28,139 nt of DNA. It comes from Candidatus Helarchaeota archaeon (GTDB taxonomy: Archaea > Asgardarchaeota > Lokiarchaeia > Helarchaeales > HEL-GB-A). The DNA lies in the NCBI GenBank assembly GCA_013375455.1, contig JABXJT010000059.1, forward strand, positions 1-28,139, read 5' to 3'. The position numbers were made by a program, and so were the translations under genes. Every line of letters starts with the position of its first letter. Position 1 is the first letter of the stretch. The notes under the pieces were generated by a model, which was not told the origin of the DNA, searched no databases, and worked only from the letters and a program-made list of their open reading frames with translations. Positions 8,689-16,478 of the stretch are shown one piece after another.

Positions 8689-9875
8689 GAAACCCCTCCT
8701 TTCAGTAATAATTCAGTAAGGTCTAATATTTCAAGATCTTCATCCTTTAACTTCACGCAATCTTGAAGATTTAGCTGACAGAATGGGCACGTTGAAACGA
8801 TGACCTTTGTACCGGTCTTTTTAGCTTCTTCGATTCTTTCACCCGCGGTTTCCAGAGCAAGTTCTTTAAAACCTGATTTCACTCCACCTCCAGCCCCACA
8901 ACACCACGCATTATACCTGTTCCGATACATTTCAATCAATTTTACCTTAGGAATTGACTTTATGACGTCGCGTGGGGCCTTATATACGCCCAAATGGCGA
9001 CCCAGATGGCAGGGATCGTGGTAAGTTACCGACACGTCCAAATTCTCAAATTTAATTTTCCCTTCTTGAATTAAATCAGCCAAAAATTCAGAAATATGCT
9101 GGACTTCAAAATTAAACTCCAAACCATGTTCCGGGTAATCTTCTTTGAACGTCCGGTAACAGCCTGCACACGAGAAAATAACCTTCTCGACCCTTGCTTT
9201 TTTAATCTCTTCTACATTGTGGCGCATTACTTCCTCCCCTAACTCGACTGCACCTACTCTAAAAAGCGGGCTGCCACAACACCATTCATCCCCTGCGAGG
9301 GCGAAATCGATATTTAATTTTTCTAATATCTCAGCCGTAGCTTTAGCAATATTTTGGGTTCTATACGAAGAGGTGCAACCAACGAAATAGAGGAGCTTTG
9401 ATTCTTTTAATTTATCCTTATCTCCAAGCCAATTTCGCCGTTTGCCGTGCTCTTCATTGTAAGGATTATGTTTATTTTTTATGCCGTTAATAAATGCGAT
9501 ATGTTCTGGTAGAGGACCAATTTCGCGTTCAACCAACAATTCTCGAAGGGTTTCAAATACTTTGACGGGTCTTATTTCCCTATTATAAAAGCAAATTTCT
9601 TGGCAGCTTCCACATGTCGTGCAAGAATAAATGATTTCCAGGAGCTTTTCAGTGGGTATTTTTAGAGATTTATCTAAAAGCCCGCGAGCAATTTCCATCC
9701 GTCCGCCTGAAAAATAAGTATCAAAAATGAACTTTTTACCGGCAGGACAATTAATATAATGATGTTGATCGACGAGGACGTGCGGATTTATATATTGACA
9801 ATTAAAACATTTTAAGCTACATTGATAAATATCCCATCTTAATTCTTTGAGTTTTTTTAATGCTTTATTTGTCAT
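8682..9875 (-). CDS. CCG-domain iron-sulfur protein, GlpC/HdrD-like
   Basis: This electron-transfer subunit of 397 residues resembles GlpC, LldE/GlcF and HdrB/D. The N-terminal cluster ligands are Cys19, 23, 26 and 43 (unusual wide spacing) and a classical set Cys85, 88, 91 and 95 (CTTCGSCQEIC). Two complete CCG domains follow: Cys167, DEWCCG (199-200), CAGC (236/239); and Cys289, AWCCG (325-326), CPFC (363/366). Such domains can bind non-cubane [4Fe-4S] clusters. It lies between two GlcD-like oxidase genes. Its ATG is just after the stop of the upstream one, with GAGGAGGG spanning that junction. It likely relays electrons from the flavoproteins to a quinone, thiol or electron-transfer partner. 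It is soluble; no membrane anchor is seen. Confidence 0.9.
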   Translation of the reverse strand: MTNKALKKLKELRWDIYQCSLKCFNCQYINPHVLVDQHHYINCPAGKKFIFDTYFSGGRMEIARGLLDKSLKIPTEKLLEIIYSCTTCGSCQEICFYNREIRPVKVFETLRELLVEREIGPLPEHIAFINGIKNKHNPYNEEHGKRRNWLGDKDKLKESKLLYFVGCTSSYRTQNIAKATAEILEKLNIDFALAGDEWCCGSPLFRVGAVELGEEVMRHNVEEIKKARVEKVIFSCAGCYRTFKEDYPEHGLEFNFEVQHISEFLADLIQEGKIKFENLDVSVTYHDPCHLGRHLGVYKAPRDVIKSIPKVKLIEMYRNRYNAWCCGAGGGVKSGFKELALETAGERIEEAKKTGTKVIVSTCPFCQLNLQDCVKLKDEDLEILDLTELLLKGGVSC

Positions 9876-9877
9876 AG

Positions 9878-11332
9878 TTAGCCCTCCTCGATTCTTAATT
9901 GCCCCGGGTTCATTATTTCATTTGGGTCCAGAATGTTTTTGACTTGCCTCCAAAAGTCATAGTACGGTCGATTCCTGGAGTAAATCATTTGTGCCCACGG
10001 ACCATACGGTCTATCTATGACTCCCCCGTTCTCAATGACGTCCTCGCTCAATTCTAAATAAAGCCTTTTCATCTTTTCTGTTTCTTTCTCATCATTCGGG
10101 TCATAATGGATGTTAAAATCATAATAACACGTGTGTGCTTGCTCAATAGGCATCAAATATCCATAAAGATCTTCAATGGGATAGGCATATTTCTTTGAAA
10201 TGGTTTCAGCCCTTTGATTGAACTCCGGAATCTCATCAATATTTACGTAGAAGGGAATATGCAGGCATTTCCCCTTGTACTTTCTGAAATTGCTTAACCT
10301 ATCCGGAATTTCAAATTCTCTAAGAAAGATTTCACCCAGATCCTTTCCATCAATTTTATATTCAGTTTGGAATTGAGCCCCGAAATCCTTCAAATCATTT
10401 AAATCAATTTGGTATTTCTCTTCAGTATCTGCTTCAATACCCATCACGATTAGCCACGGGGGTAATTGATCCCTGAGATCTTCGGCACTTTTTTCATCCT
10501 CCGCGATTATCATAGACAAATTCTTTTGACATACTCCTAAAAATTCACGTCCCTTATCAAAATATTGAATTTGATAGATGAGATCGATAACATCGCGCAG
10601 GTTATCAACCGGAATAAACAGGACTCTTTTAATTTCTGGAAGATATTTCGCCTTGATTATGAGATCGGTTACTATCCCAAGCGTCCCTTGGGACCCTGAA
10701 AATACTCTTGATAGGTCAGGACCGCTTACAGGACCTGTCGGTAGGAAAGATGGTCGATCCTTGCACCAAGAAGCCGACCCTGTATTTGCAATCATACCAT
10801 TTGGAAGCACGATTTGCATATTCAGGATGCACTGCCACCCTTCAGATAATAGGATTTTTGGACCTGATAATAAAGGGACGCGCTCCATGTAGGTTGAAAC
10901 CACTGACGCAGAACTTGGAAATCCCAAGGGAACCATTATTCTTAAGCCTTGCTTTTTCAATTCTGCTTGAAGTTGTTTATAAGTCACGCCAGCCTCAATT
11001 CTGACAAATCTTTCATCTTGGTCAATCTCCAAAATTTTGTTCATATTTCTTAAATCGACTACAATCCCCCCAAACCTTGGGATTGTTGCCCCATAATATT
11101 TCTCCGTTGAACTCGAGGGAATCACGTTTATTTTATACTTATTAGCGATTTTTAAAATCTCTTGAATGCCCTTGATCATACTGGGAGTAACTATAAGATC
11201 AGGGAATTTGCCCGACTGAATGCTATCATCTGAAGAAAATTGTTTTAATATTTCTTTATCATCCGAAACATTCTCACTTCCGATATTTTCCTGTAGATCT
11301 CTCTTAATTTGGCTAATGTTTGCATTTGGCAT
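9878..11332 (-). CDS. GlcD-like FAD-linked oxidase
   Basis: This is the first gene of the redox operon: 484 residues, the standard GlcD/lactate dehydrogenase length. It has the PCMH FAD-binding domain (PDLIVTPSMIKGIQEIL, GGIVVDLRNMNKILEID, EAGVTYKQLQAEL, SGSQGTLGIVTDLIIKA) and the family C-terminus NILDPNEIMNPGQL. The loop that usually reads PRGxGTG is IPSSSTEKYYGATIP here, so the FAD pyrophosphate loop is altered. That could mean weaker or different flavin binding, or a partner-only role. It is separated by 2 bases from the CCG protein gene and likely forms a complex with it and the second oxidase. The substrate cannot be told. A TATA-like CTAAATTATT lies about 26 bases upstream, fitting a leaderless operon transcript. 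Confidence 0.87.
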   Translation of the reverse strand: MPNANISQIKRDLQENIGSENVSDDKEILKQFSSDDSIQSGKFPDLIVTPSMIKGIQEILKIANKYKINVIPSSSTEKYYGATIPRFGGIVVDLRNMNKILEIDQDERFVRIEAGVTYKQLQAELKKQGLRIMVPLGFPSSASVVSTYMERVPLLSGPKILLSEGWQCILNMQIVLPNGMIANTGSASWCKDRPSFLPTGPVSGPDLSRVFSGSQGTLGIVTDLIIKAKYLPEIKRVLFIPVDNLRDVIDLIYQIQYFDKGREFLGVCQKNLSMIIAEDEKSAEDLRDQLPPWLIVMGIEADTEEKYQIDLNDLKDFGAQFQTEYKIDGKDLGEIFLREFEIPDRLSNFRKYKGKCLHIPFYVNIDEIPEFNQRAETISKKYAYPIEDLYGYLMPIEQAHTCYYDFNIHYDPNDEKETEKMKRLYLELSEDVIENGGVIDRPYGPWAQMIYSRNRPYYDFWRQVKNILDPNEIMNPGQLRIEEG

Positions 11333-11575
11333 TTCGATTCAGCACCCAATTCAATAATTTAGAGAAAGATGCAAGTAACTTACACTATAAATTCACATTA
11401 ACAAAATTATATAAAATATCGTTTTAACAACAAGATTTCTCCAAGAATTATTATCTCTAATATTTTTGCTCATTCTAGCTTCATTTGAAAACATTGCTAC
11501 ACTACATTTCAATGTTAAATTTACCTTCAAGCGGTCAAGATGAAAATGGTAAAAGGAACACCGTTTTAATTTTAA

Positions 11576-11601
11576 TTGCTTATCAAGCTTGCTTATCAAG
11601 C
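11576..11601. repeat. Perfect 13-bp tandem repeat, two copies
   Basis: TTGCTTATCAAGC occurs twice head to tail (11576-11588 and 11589-11601). Each copy contains the inverted repeat GCTT-ATC-AAGC, the shape of a dimeric regulator site. It is about 115 bases before the surface-protein gene and about 245 before the redox operon. Confidence 0.6.
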
Positions 11602-11663
11602 ATGCAAATTCCACATCGTTATAAATCGCCCTCGGCTTAATTGAAATGGAAACACCTTCCCCA

Positions 11664-11710
11664 ATTTAAATAAAAAATCAAAGGCATTTCTCTTTCGATA
11701 TAAAGGAGAG
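11664..11710 (+). promoter_or_regulatory. TATA-like box and Shine-Dalgarno site
   Basis: TTTAAATA near 11665-11672 would place the transcript start about 20 bases before the ATG at 11716. AAAGGAGAG at 11702-11710 is a strong ribosome site with correct spacing. Unlike several neighbours, this gene has a leader. Confidence 0.5.
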
Positions 11711-11715
11711 ATTTT

Positions 11716-13740
11716 ATGGGTCCAAGCAGAATAAAAGTGCTGTTAATTTATTTGATACTCATAAATATACCTCCGATATCCTTTAGTATCAGCCATCGAG
11801 AATTTGAAACTAATTTGGACAATATCATAAAGAGCGAAAGTGAGTCAAGCCTATCCCAATCGCCAGACAGTTGGTGGAATATGTCATATTCATACAGAAC
11901 GCGCATCACGATACAGAATAAGCATTCAGAAGCGCTTCCAGCTAATCTTCCCATATCGCTGAAAATTGATACGTTAAGTTTAGTTAATGCTAGGAAATTA
12001 CAAGCCGATGGGCAAGATCTTCGTGTTGCTTGGTATAATGAGGGGAGCGGGAAATGGGCGGAGATCGATCGCCTGAATAAATCAACCTTTAACACGCCTG
12101 AAACAGAAATTTTGTTTAAAACCAAAAAGTCAATACCGCCGAATAAAAATGATAGTAACTATTTTTTGTATTACTGCTGTTCAACTGCTGGAGCACCTCC
12201 CACCAACGAACGTGAAATTTATACCTTCTATGATGATTTTACGCAAAAAGACGGGGATGCACAGGGTTGGCAGGTAATCCAAGGGAATGACTGGAGTGTT
12301 GTAAACAATGAGTATCGAGAAAGTGAACTTGCAAGCAATCGATTAACGATCGTACCCACTTGCGCGATCACCGATGCAGTGATAGAAGTTCGTGTCAAGA
12401 GTGATGGAATAGACTTCGGACTTGGCATATTATGGCGATTCAAAAATAAAAGTCAGTTCTATGCAGCCGTTTTGGGATTGAAAGGGTGGGAAATGGTCGT
12501 TGGCAAAATGCAATCGTCTACAATTACTCTAATTGAAAACTCTGGAAATCCTGAGAGCATCCTGATTCCAAATAAATGGTATGACTTGAAGATTCATGCA
12601 GTAGGCTCTCGAATAATGCTATATTTGAATGATATTCTACAAATAAACGTGACGGATAATGATATTCTAAGCGAGGGCCAAATCGGATTAATTACTTGGA
12701 ACGAGAATAATGCATCCTATTTTGATGATTTCAAGGTTCGAGAAGCCATTGAGACACCCCCCCAAACTATTCTAGACCAGGAAGAATTACGTCCTCCCAA
12801 CGGTAACGGCGATGATGAGCTCTTCAATCCAGTTTTTCTCATTCTAATAATCTTAGCATTAGTCGGAAGCGCACTAGCAGCCTTTACGATTAATTCAAGA
12901 CGAAGGCGTCCTCTACATCCAAAAAAAGCAATAAGTCATCCTAAGTTGCAATTTCACAAAACCAATGAAATTCCAGAACCCGTGCCAGATGAGAGGTTGG
13001 ATGAACTCATCTTACAACATCATATAGATGAAATTCATAAACTGGGGGACGAACTATTTTCAGATGGGGCCTACCTAGATGTCATTAACCATTTCAACCA
13101 AACTTCTATTACGCTTTTAAAATATGGTCTGATAGATGAGGCTTTCACGTTTTCTCAGAGAGCCACCAAGCTAAAAGCGCTTGTTGATGAGCGGGAGAAA
13201 AAATTACAACTTTTGGAAAGGGAGAAACAACGCAATGATTTAATGGAAGTGCTGCTCCTCTATAATGACATAATCGAGCTATCAAGAAAATTAAACGACC
13301 TGCAGGCTGTTGATTATTATCAATATGAATTACATCAAGTTCGTAGTGGTGGACCTATGACACCAAAACAGCAAGCCTCCTTGGCAACTCCCTTGGCCGT
13401 AAGACCCGTGACGGCAGCACCCCCAGTTAGTGCTCAAGTAAAAGAGGTAAAATTGAAAAAGATTATCACCAGCTTTCATTCGGAAATACAGAATTTTGCA
13501 GCGAAGGATCTAGAACGTAAACGGGATACTTTTGAGAAACGGGCAAAATATCTAGAGGATCAAAAACTCTTTAAAGCCGCCGTTTTCTTTTATGATAAAT
13601 GTGAGGAAATTTCTAATCAATTGGCTCAAATAGGGAAGACCGACGAAGAGTTCAATGCTCAGAAGTATAATGAAAAGAAAGTTGCATGCTCGCAAAAACA
13701 ACACTATGAGGAAAAAAAAGCTGAATTCTCGCAAAGATAA
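11716..13740 (+). CDS. Single-pass surface protein: DUF2341/LamG-like ectodomain, TM, cytosolic helical tail
   Basis: The 674-residue protein has an export signal at about 5-25. Residues 53-155 start with WWNMSYSYRTRITIQNK, the hallmark of DUF2341-like domains. A second beta-rich domain at about 170-340 (FYDDFTQKDGDAQGWQV ... SYFDDFKVREA) has the pattern of a concanavalin/LamG-type binding domain. A membrane helix lies at 371-391, stopped by RRRR. The cytosolic half (about 425-674) is helical, TPR-like or coiled coil, with a Pro/Ala linker near 545-575. It looks like a receptor that binds outside and recruits partners inside. It is not enzymatic as far as can be seen. A T-rich tract after the stop fits a terminator. 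Confidence 0.75.
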   Translation: MGPSRIKVLLIYLILINIPPISFSISHREFETNLDNIIKSESESSLSQSPDSWWNMSYSYRTRITIQNKHSEALPANLPISLKIDTLSLVNARKLQADGQDLRVAWYNEGSGKWAEIDRLNKSTFNTPETEILFKTKKSIPPNKNDSNYFLYYCCSTAGAPPTNEREIYTFYDDFTQKDGDAQGWQVIQGNDWSVVNNEYRESELASNRLTIVPTCAITDAVIEVRVKSDGIDFGLGILWRFKNKSQFYAAVLGLKGWEMVVGKMQSSTITLIENSGNPESILIPNKWYDLKIHAVGSRIMLYLNDILQINVTDNDILSEGQIGLITWNENNASYFDDFKVREAIETPPQTILDQEELRPPNGNGDDELFNPVFLILIILALVGSALAAFTINSRRRRPLHPKKAISHPKLQFHKTNEIPEPVPDERLDELILQHHIDEIHKLGDELFSDGAYLDVINHFNQTSITLLKYGLIDEAFTFSQRATKLKALVDEREKKLQLLEREKQRNDLMEVLLLYNDIIELSRKLNDLQAVDYYQYELHQVRSGGPMTPKQQASLATPLAVRPVTAAPPVSAQVKEVKLKKIITSFHSEIQNFAAKDLERKRDTFEKRAKYLEDQKLFKAAVFFYDKCEEISNQLAQIGKTDEEFNAQKYNEKKVACSQKQHYEEKKAEFSQR

Positions 13741-13757
13741 CTGGTTTAAATTAATAT

Positions 13758-13778
13758 TCTTTCCCTTTTTTTTCTTTA
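13758..13778 (+). terminator. Oligo-T archaeal terminator
   Basis: A pyrimidine tract with eight consecutive T bases lies about 20-35 bases after the stop at 13740. Runs of T on the coding strand are the usual archaeal termination signal. Confidence 0.45.
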
Positions 13779-13803
13779 ATTTGAACGGTCATCACTTTTC
13801 AAG

Positions 13804-13844
13804 ATGACGCCACTTCAATAATCCAAATAGTTAATAATTAATAT
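13804..13844. repeat. 41-bp direct repeat, copy 1
   Basis: This copy carries CTTCAATAATCCAAATAGTT, shared exactly with copy 2 at 15281-15322, with a few changes and one indel on either side. It ends 9 bases from the stop of the iron-sulfur protein gene. Confidence 0.75.
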
Positions 13845-13853
13845 ACAAAAATT

Positions 13854-15215
13854 TTAATGTTTTTTCATTATTGGCGTGAAAAGTCGGAAGATCTTGGCGT
13901 AAATTTTACGCACTAAAGAGATCTCCATAATATATCTAATCATCCTCAGTAATCGATGCTTTTTCGGTTTGAAGGTGCTTAATCGTTCGTCTAACTGTAA
14001 TTTTCTTATGAAAAAGTTCTTCTGGAGTAAAGAAACCATCAATTGGTAGGTAATAATGGCGATGACATCCCATGCCCTCTTGATATGGTCCAGTGGGTAA
14101 TTCAAGTTCTCACCCATTGCCAATCTCACCAATTCAACATGGTGATATACGTCAATTCTACTCCCTGAGAGCTCTCTCGTAGCCCATAAGAGATATAAAC
14201 ATCCCGTACAATACGTCACTAAAGCGGTTGCGCCGGTTTTTTCCGCTTCCTTAAATTTCTTCATTCCCTCGGAGATGATATCAAAGGGTAACGACATATT
14301 TTTTTCCCAAGAGGCACCCGCTCCAAAGCCACAACATAAGGAGTCTTTTTTAATATGGTCCATTTCGACTATTTCGCAGCCGCAGCGTTTCAAAAGCGCT
14401 CTAGGGGGCTCCCAATAGGACGTTCCTAATGCCTTAGAGTAGCAATTGTCGTGAATCGTGACCGTAAGATCTAACTGATCAGTTAGTTCTATTTCCCCCG
14501 AATCTATCTTATCTAATAGCCATTGGTTAAAATTCAAAAAAGTTTGACTATGTTTTATTCCCATTTCTTTAGGATGGACCTCAACAAAAAGATATTCTAC
14601 GGCATCCAATAGGGGAACAACCGTTTTCACACCCCACTTCTCGAAGTCTCTTTTACAAATCTCCGCGATCTTTTGAACGATATCTAAATATCCGCCTTGA
14701 TACAATGTAGCCCCGCCTTCCCATTCGTCGAGCCGATCTATTGGTTTGAAATATTTTAGGAGTTTGCTTCCCCCAATGATAAAGGGAAATAAGTGCGTGA
14801 AATTACCAATTAGTAAAATGGTGTCATTTGGTTTGGGGACGTTATGCATCCATTGAGAGATCCATTGTTTTTCCCGTGGTGAAAGAAAAATGTTAAGGAG
14901 TTGCCAAATGTTGGGCGTTTCTGTTGGGCAAATGAATCGGTATAAGGGGGGCGCCCCCCGTTTCTTATAGAGATCATTCCATCTCTCAAGAATGAGCTGG
15001 TAGGGATTTGCCCTTTGTGGGCAGTACAAATTGCAGGAAAAACAAGTATTGCATTTAGATAGCACGTATTTCGATTCTCTGCCATCAATGAGTCTTTTGA
15101 TTTCTTCTTGCGCTGCTTTCAAGGGGAGCTTTAGGACTGGACAAAGGTGAAAACATTTTCCGCATAAATCACATTTCTCTTCCTTAAAAGCTGGAATTCT
15201 CTTGCCTTGACTCAT
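13854..15215 (-). CDS. CCG-domain iron-sulfur protein with one degenerate CCG domain
   Basis: The 453-residue protein is of the GlpC/HdrD type. Two classical 4Fe-4S sites are at the N-terminus: Cys15, 18, 21, 25 (CDLCGKCFHLC) and Cys55, 58, 61, 65 (CNTCFSCNLYC). The second CCG domain is complete: Cys258, SLCCGFGAG (294-295) and CTGC (336/339). The first has lost its ligands: DEWEGGATLYQGG (163-175) replaces DEWCCG, and the other expected Cys positions are gone. A basic, partly hydrophobic C-terminal region of about 75 residues could touch the membrane. It probably carries electrons for a flavoprotein dehydrogenase, perhaps the nearby GlcD pair. AAGGGGCG sits just before its ATG. It stands alone between two copies of a direct repeat. 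Confidence 0.87.
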   Translation of the reverse strand: MSQGKRIPAFKEEKCDLCGKCFHLCPVLKLPLKAAQEEIKRLIDGRESKYVLSKCNTCFSCNLYCPQRANPYQLILERWNDLYKKRGAPPLYRFICPTETPNIWQLLNIFLSPREKQWISQWMHNVPKPNDTILLIGNFTHLFPFIIGGSKLLKYFKPIDRLDEWEGGATLYQGGYLDIVQKIAEICKRDFEKWGVKTVVPLLDAVEYLFVEVHPKEMGIKHSQTFLNFNQWLLDKIDSGEIELTDQLDLTVTIHDNCYSKALGTSYWEPPRALLKRCGCEIVEMDHIKKDSLCCGFGAGASWEKNMSLPFDIISEGMKKFKEAEKTGATALVTYCTGCLYLLWATRELSGSRIDVYHHVELVRLAMGENLNYPLDHIKRAWDVIAIITYQLMVSLLQKNFFIRKLQLDERLSTFKPKKHRLLRMIRYIMEISLVRKIYAKIFRLFTPIMKKH

Positions 15216-15280
15216 TGAAACGCCCCTTCAATAGTTAATTACTATACAATTCGCCCTATATTAATGAAACTCCTAATATA

Positions 15281-15322
15281 ATGACACTACTTCAATAATC
15301 CAAATAGTTAAAAAATTAATAT
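15281..15322. repeat. 41-bp direct repeat, copy 2, overlapping a promoter
   Basis: This matches copy 1 at 13804-13844 in the same orientation. Its AT-rich end (around 15311-15322) lies about 26 bases before the ATG at 15339, so this copy probably includes the TATA box of that gene. Confidence 0.75.
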
Positions 15323-15338
15323 TTTAATAGATAATTCT

Positions 15339-16436
15339 ATGTTAAAATCAAAACATCGCCTCCTAATTCTACTTTCCATTTGCGTAGTGTTTTATCTCGC
15401 ATTGCCCCTCCCTGTTTCGCCAATAAATCGGATTGCCACCGAATTGGACATCAACCCCGAAGACCCATTGCTTTTCGACACGCAGAATATTGCCATATAT
15501 GATTATCACAACGGTACGACAGAAAAGACCATAACGATTACCGTAACAGAGGTGAATCAAGGTTCCAATTGGGCGAATGTATCAATCGTGACAGATTCTA
15601 CATATTGGATCCAACCCACATTAAATGGATTAATCAAGGGTCGCTATACAATCTTTTGGCTCCACGTTGGAAATGTAATTACAAGAGGACTAATTTTTGG
15701 AGCTGAGCCGGGTATGAGATTTAATGTAACTGATCCCATTGGATTAATTGGATCCGCAGGAACAAATTACACTGCAATCATCGATCGAAGAATCGTGTAT
15801 TGGTCTTTAGATGCTGATTTGCATGGGGCTCAATTTTCATTTCAAGTCACCTTCTATAATGAAAGCAATAACGTGACAATGGGACGCGCCCTGTACGATT
15901 CAACCTGTGGGCTGTTATTCACGTTGGAAGGTGGTTCGCCATACACGCAAGTTACACTTCAAGAAACGACATATGCTATTTCTCGGAATCGATTCACGGT
16001 CATCCCATGGGCGATAGGACTATTCGCAGGCCTCGTGGCTGTTGCATATCTCTTCATGAAGAAGCGGTTGAAACTCGAGGCTGAGAAAACCAGAGAAATT
16101 ACCTTTCTCCTGGCAGCAGGTGGGACCGCATTCCTGGTAGATGTTTTCGTTGATGTTTGGTTCTACGCGACATTAGGTCTGATGGGGAGTGTTTTGCTCC
16201 ACATGGGTGCTATCCTGGGATTTCTAGTAATCTGTATTTACCAAAAATACGGACTCAAATGTGTTACTCCTGCACTCCTCGAAGTGGCGTTCATTCTTTC
16301 GATGGTCTACTTTGTTGGGGACGATTTCGTGCCTCATCTCACTGCGGCTTGGGGCTTGATAGCTAGCTGGTTTATAATGCTTTATCTAGCGGGACGACCT
16401 CTTGCCGAATCTAGCAAAAAATTCGAAATTGTTTGA
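15339..16436 (+). CDS. Exported-domain membrane protein, paralogue A
   Basis: I do not recognise the family. The 365 residues have an N-terminal signal/anchor helix at 7-24, an external beta-rich domain at about 30-215 with several Asn-X-Ser/Thr sites, and five C-terminal membrane segments at about 222-240, 256-278, 282-302, 308-326 and 332-352. A basic cytosolic loop (MKKRLKLEAEKTREI) follows the first of these. Acidic residues lie inside the membrane part (VDVFVDVWFYA, VGDDFVPHLTA), suggesting a functional site. The next gene is a clear paralogue. No SD is visible, and the AT-rich repeat about 26 bases upstream may be the promoter of a leaderless transcript. Confidence 0.75.
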   Translation: MLKSKHRLLILLSICVVFYLALPLPVSPINRIATELDINPEDPLLFDTQNIAIYDYHNGTTEKTITITVTEVNQGSNWANVSIVTDSTYWIQPTLNGLIKGRYTIFWLHVGNVITRGLIFGAEPGMRFNVTDPIGLIGSAGTNYTAIIDRRIVYWSLDADLHGAQFSFQVTFYNESNNVTMGRALYDSTCGLLFTLEGGSPYTQVTLQETTYAISRNRFTVIPWAIGLFAGLVAVAYLFMKKRLKLEAEKTREITFLLAAGGTAFLVDVFVDVWFYATLGLMGSVLLHMGAILGFLVICIYQKYGLKCVTPALLEVAFILSMVYFVGDDFVPHLTAAWGLIASWFIMLYLAGRPLAESSKKFEIV

Positions 16437-16478
16437 GGAGCATAGGCTTAAAATTTTAACTTGAAATAGAGGTTAGTT

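Larger units (their letters stand above)
11333..11715. other. Intergenic region between divergent genes
   Basis: This 383-base AT-rich region separates the redox operon (-) from the surface-protein gene (+). It holds the operon promoter near 11353-11362, a 13-bp tandem repeat at 11576-11601, a TATA-like box near 11664-11673 and a strong ribosome site at 11702-11710. I see no convincing gene in it. Confidence 0.6.

Noticed and set aside
11393..11614. Minus-strand 73-codon frame in the divergent intergenic region
   Set aside because: No ribosome site, no recognisable fold, and it overlaps the 13-bp tandem repeat.
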